Origin: Pipra filicauda
Taxonomy: Eukaryota; Chordata; Aves; Passeriformes; Pipridae
Direction of reading: 5' to 3'
NCBI RefSeq assembly: GCF_003945595.2
Contig: NW_024104378.1
Coordinates: 496,001-560,000 of the forward strand
Length of the DNA stretch: 64,000 bases
The notes below the pieces were generated by a model. The model was not told the DNA's origin. It saw only the letters and a list, made by a program, of their open reading frames with translations, and ran no database searches. Shown here piece by piece: positions 63,501 to 64,000 of the stretch (the first letter of the stretch is position 1; each line of letters begins with the position of its first letter). The translations under genes were made by a program, and so were the position numbers.

Positions 63501-63914
63501 GCCCATACCTGCCTCTGAGCTCATAAACAGGTGACTCTGAGCTTCCAGCTGCAACTCCTTCAGCTTCTCGTCCTCCTTCTCAATCTCCTGCAGTTTGGCT
63601 TTGATGGCCTCCAGCTCCTGAATCCCAAACCAAGACTGGCATGAGCAGCACACAAAGCAGGGACACCCCAGGTGTAGAAAGTTTCCTACTTCCTTCCAGC
63701 ACCAAGGAAAACTGGTTCCCTGACCAGGAAGGCACTCACTGGGTCCTGCACAGGCAACTCCTGCTTGCTGTTCCCCTCCAGGTGGCTCAGGTCTGAGTTG
63801 TCATCTGCTGCCTTACACAAAGCTGCTATCTCTGTCACGTCCCAGGACACGTCCTCTGCTTCCAGGGACAGGGAGTGTTGGCACCAGATGTCTGAAGTGT
63901 CCAGGAAGAAAGGA
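60498..63914 (-). CDS. PABPN1L: Poly(A)-binding protein nuclear 1-like (embryonic PABP2), 5' end not resolved
   Basis: A germline/embryonic paralogue of PABPN1 with one RNA-recognition motif that binds poly(A) tails. Exons in order: 63740-63914 (start uncertain), 63509-63617, 62981-63045, 62434-62540, 62274-62361, 62036-62166 and 60498-60570 (or 60573). Order of parts: an acidic N-terminal region, a charged coiled coil ([20 protein letters not shown]), the linker KEKVEADQ, the RRM with RNP2 IYVGNV and RNP1 KGYAYIEF, then an Arg/Gly/Tyr-rich tail ([20 protein letters not shown]). Exon boundaries match those I recall for PABPN1. There is no poly-Ala tract in view. The gene is convergent to TRAPPC2L, as in human. 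The ATG and first exon are probably just past the right edge. Confidence 0.92.
60574..62035 (-). other. PABPN1L: PABPN1L terminal intron
   Basis: About 1.46 kb between the RG-tail exon and the predicted last exon. No clear CR1 and no other gene recognised. Confidence 0.55.
62036..62166 (-). CDS. PABPN1L: PABPN1L Arg/Gly-rich tail exon
   Basis: Encodes [40 protein letters not shown] and RTY plus a split Arg. The acceptor is CTTCCAG|GTG. The donor TACAG|GTGAGT overlaps an in-frame TGA, so an unspliced message would stop right after RTYR. Confidence 0.93.
62274..62361 (-). CDS. PABPN1L: PABPN1L exon with RNP1
   Basis: Encodes (G)[19 protein letters not shown] and [10 protein letters not shown], containing RNP1 KGYAYIEF across the junction. 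It is 88 bp. Acceptor is CCTCACAG|G and donor AAG|GTAAGA. Confidence 0.95.
62434..62540 (-). CDS. PABPN1L: PABPN1L RRM core exon
   Basis: Encodes [35 protein letters not shown] plus a split Gly. Strongly conserved with PABPN1. Acceptor is TTGCAG|GTG. The donor AAAGG|GTCAGT is chosen because it keeps phase with RNP1. Confidence 0.95.
62981..63045 (-). CDS. PABPN1L: PABPN1L exon with RNP2
   Basis: Encodes (G)[20 protein letters not shown] and N. RNP2 (IYVGN) closes the exon. It is 65 bp. Acceptor is TTCCACAG|GT and donor AAT|GTAAGT. Confidence 0.95.
63509..63617 (-). CDS. PABPN1L: PABPN1L coiled-coil exon
   Basis: Encodes [20 protein letters not shown], then [16 protein letters not shown] and a split Gly. 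Corresponds to the PABPN1 helix that stimulates poly(A) polymerase. Acceptor is GATTCAG|GAG and donor GCAG|GTATGG. Confidence 0.93.
63740..63914 (-). CDS. PABPN1L: PABPN1L N-terminal coding exon (5' boundary uncertain)
   Basis: Encodes an acidic region ([20 protein letters not shown] ... ELPVQDP). The donor is CCA|GTGAGT. A strong acceptor with a long pyrimidine tract lies at CCTGCCCAG|T, giving 63914 as the 5' limit. A weaker acceptor, CACTTCAG, lies about 20 bp inside. An in-frame ATG at 63959-63961 would give a hydrophobic N-terminus unlike the family, so I doubt it. Confidence 0.65.
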
Positions 63915-64000
63915 CTGGGCAGGACAAGGGGCAAAAAGGCACTTAACAAACAAAAAGCCATTTAGCATGGAAGCTAAAGCAGAACCTCAGCCAGGCAAAG

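Noticed and set aside
63912..63961. ATG at 63959-63961 as the PABPN1L start
   Set aside because: It gives a hydrophobic N-terminus unlike the family, and a good acceptor (CCTGCCCAG) lies inside. The exon more likely begins there, with the start upstream of the window.

Overview
The window is vertebrate nuclear DNA, almost certainly avian. It carries compact multi-exon genes with GT-AG introns and two CpG islands. It also holds about thirty 5'-truncated CR1 LINE fragments, the dominant bird retroposon, recognisable by the 3' tail with TTCCAACC and repeated ATTCTATGA. I assembled four genes exon by exon from splice sites and reading frames. Their order and orientation (APRT minus, GALNS minus, TRAPPC2L plus, PABPN1L minus) match what I recall of human 16q24.3.

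Layout. 1-365: DNA downstream of APRT. 366-3576: APRT, five coding exons, 179 aa. 3500-4140: APRT CpG island and a roughly 47-bp minisatellite. 4140-12269: intergenic DNA and GALNS 3' flank. 12270-55790: GALNS, fourteen coding exons, 515 aa, introns from 103 bp to 11.6 kb. 55791-55893: a 103-bp bidirectional promoter core between the GALNS and TRAPPC2L start codons. 55894-59090: TRAPPC2L, five coding exons, 139 aa. 59091-60497: the convergent 3' ends of TRAPPC2L and PABPN1L. 60498 to about 63914: PABPN1L, whose start is probably past the right edge.

Functions. APRT salvages adenine to AMP. GALNS is the lysosomal sulfatase acting on keratan sulfate and chondroitin-6-sulfate. TRAPPC2L is a TRAPP vesicle-tethering subunit. 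PABPN1L is an embryonic/germline nuclear poly(A)-binding protein. They are syntenic neighbours, not a pathway. The only regulatory link visible is the GALNS/TRAPPC2L promoter, with three CACGTGAC boxes of the TFEB/TFE3 (CLEAR) type next to a lysosomal gene and a YY1-like motif over the TRAPPC2L start codon.

I found no RNA gene, CRISPR array, intact transposon, retrovirus or wholly new gene system. The main points for follow-up are the CLEAR-like promoter, the unusual PABPN1L C-terminal exon with a tandem NAGNAG acceptor, two GALNS residue changes (a lost glycosylation sequon and Leu at the position of human Arg253), two promoter-proximal minisatellites, and an intronic segment with a perfect 22-bp palindrome merging into a POU octamer.
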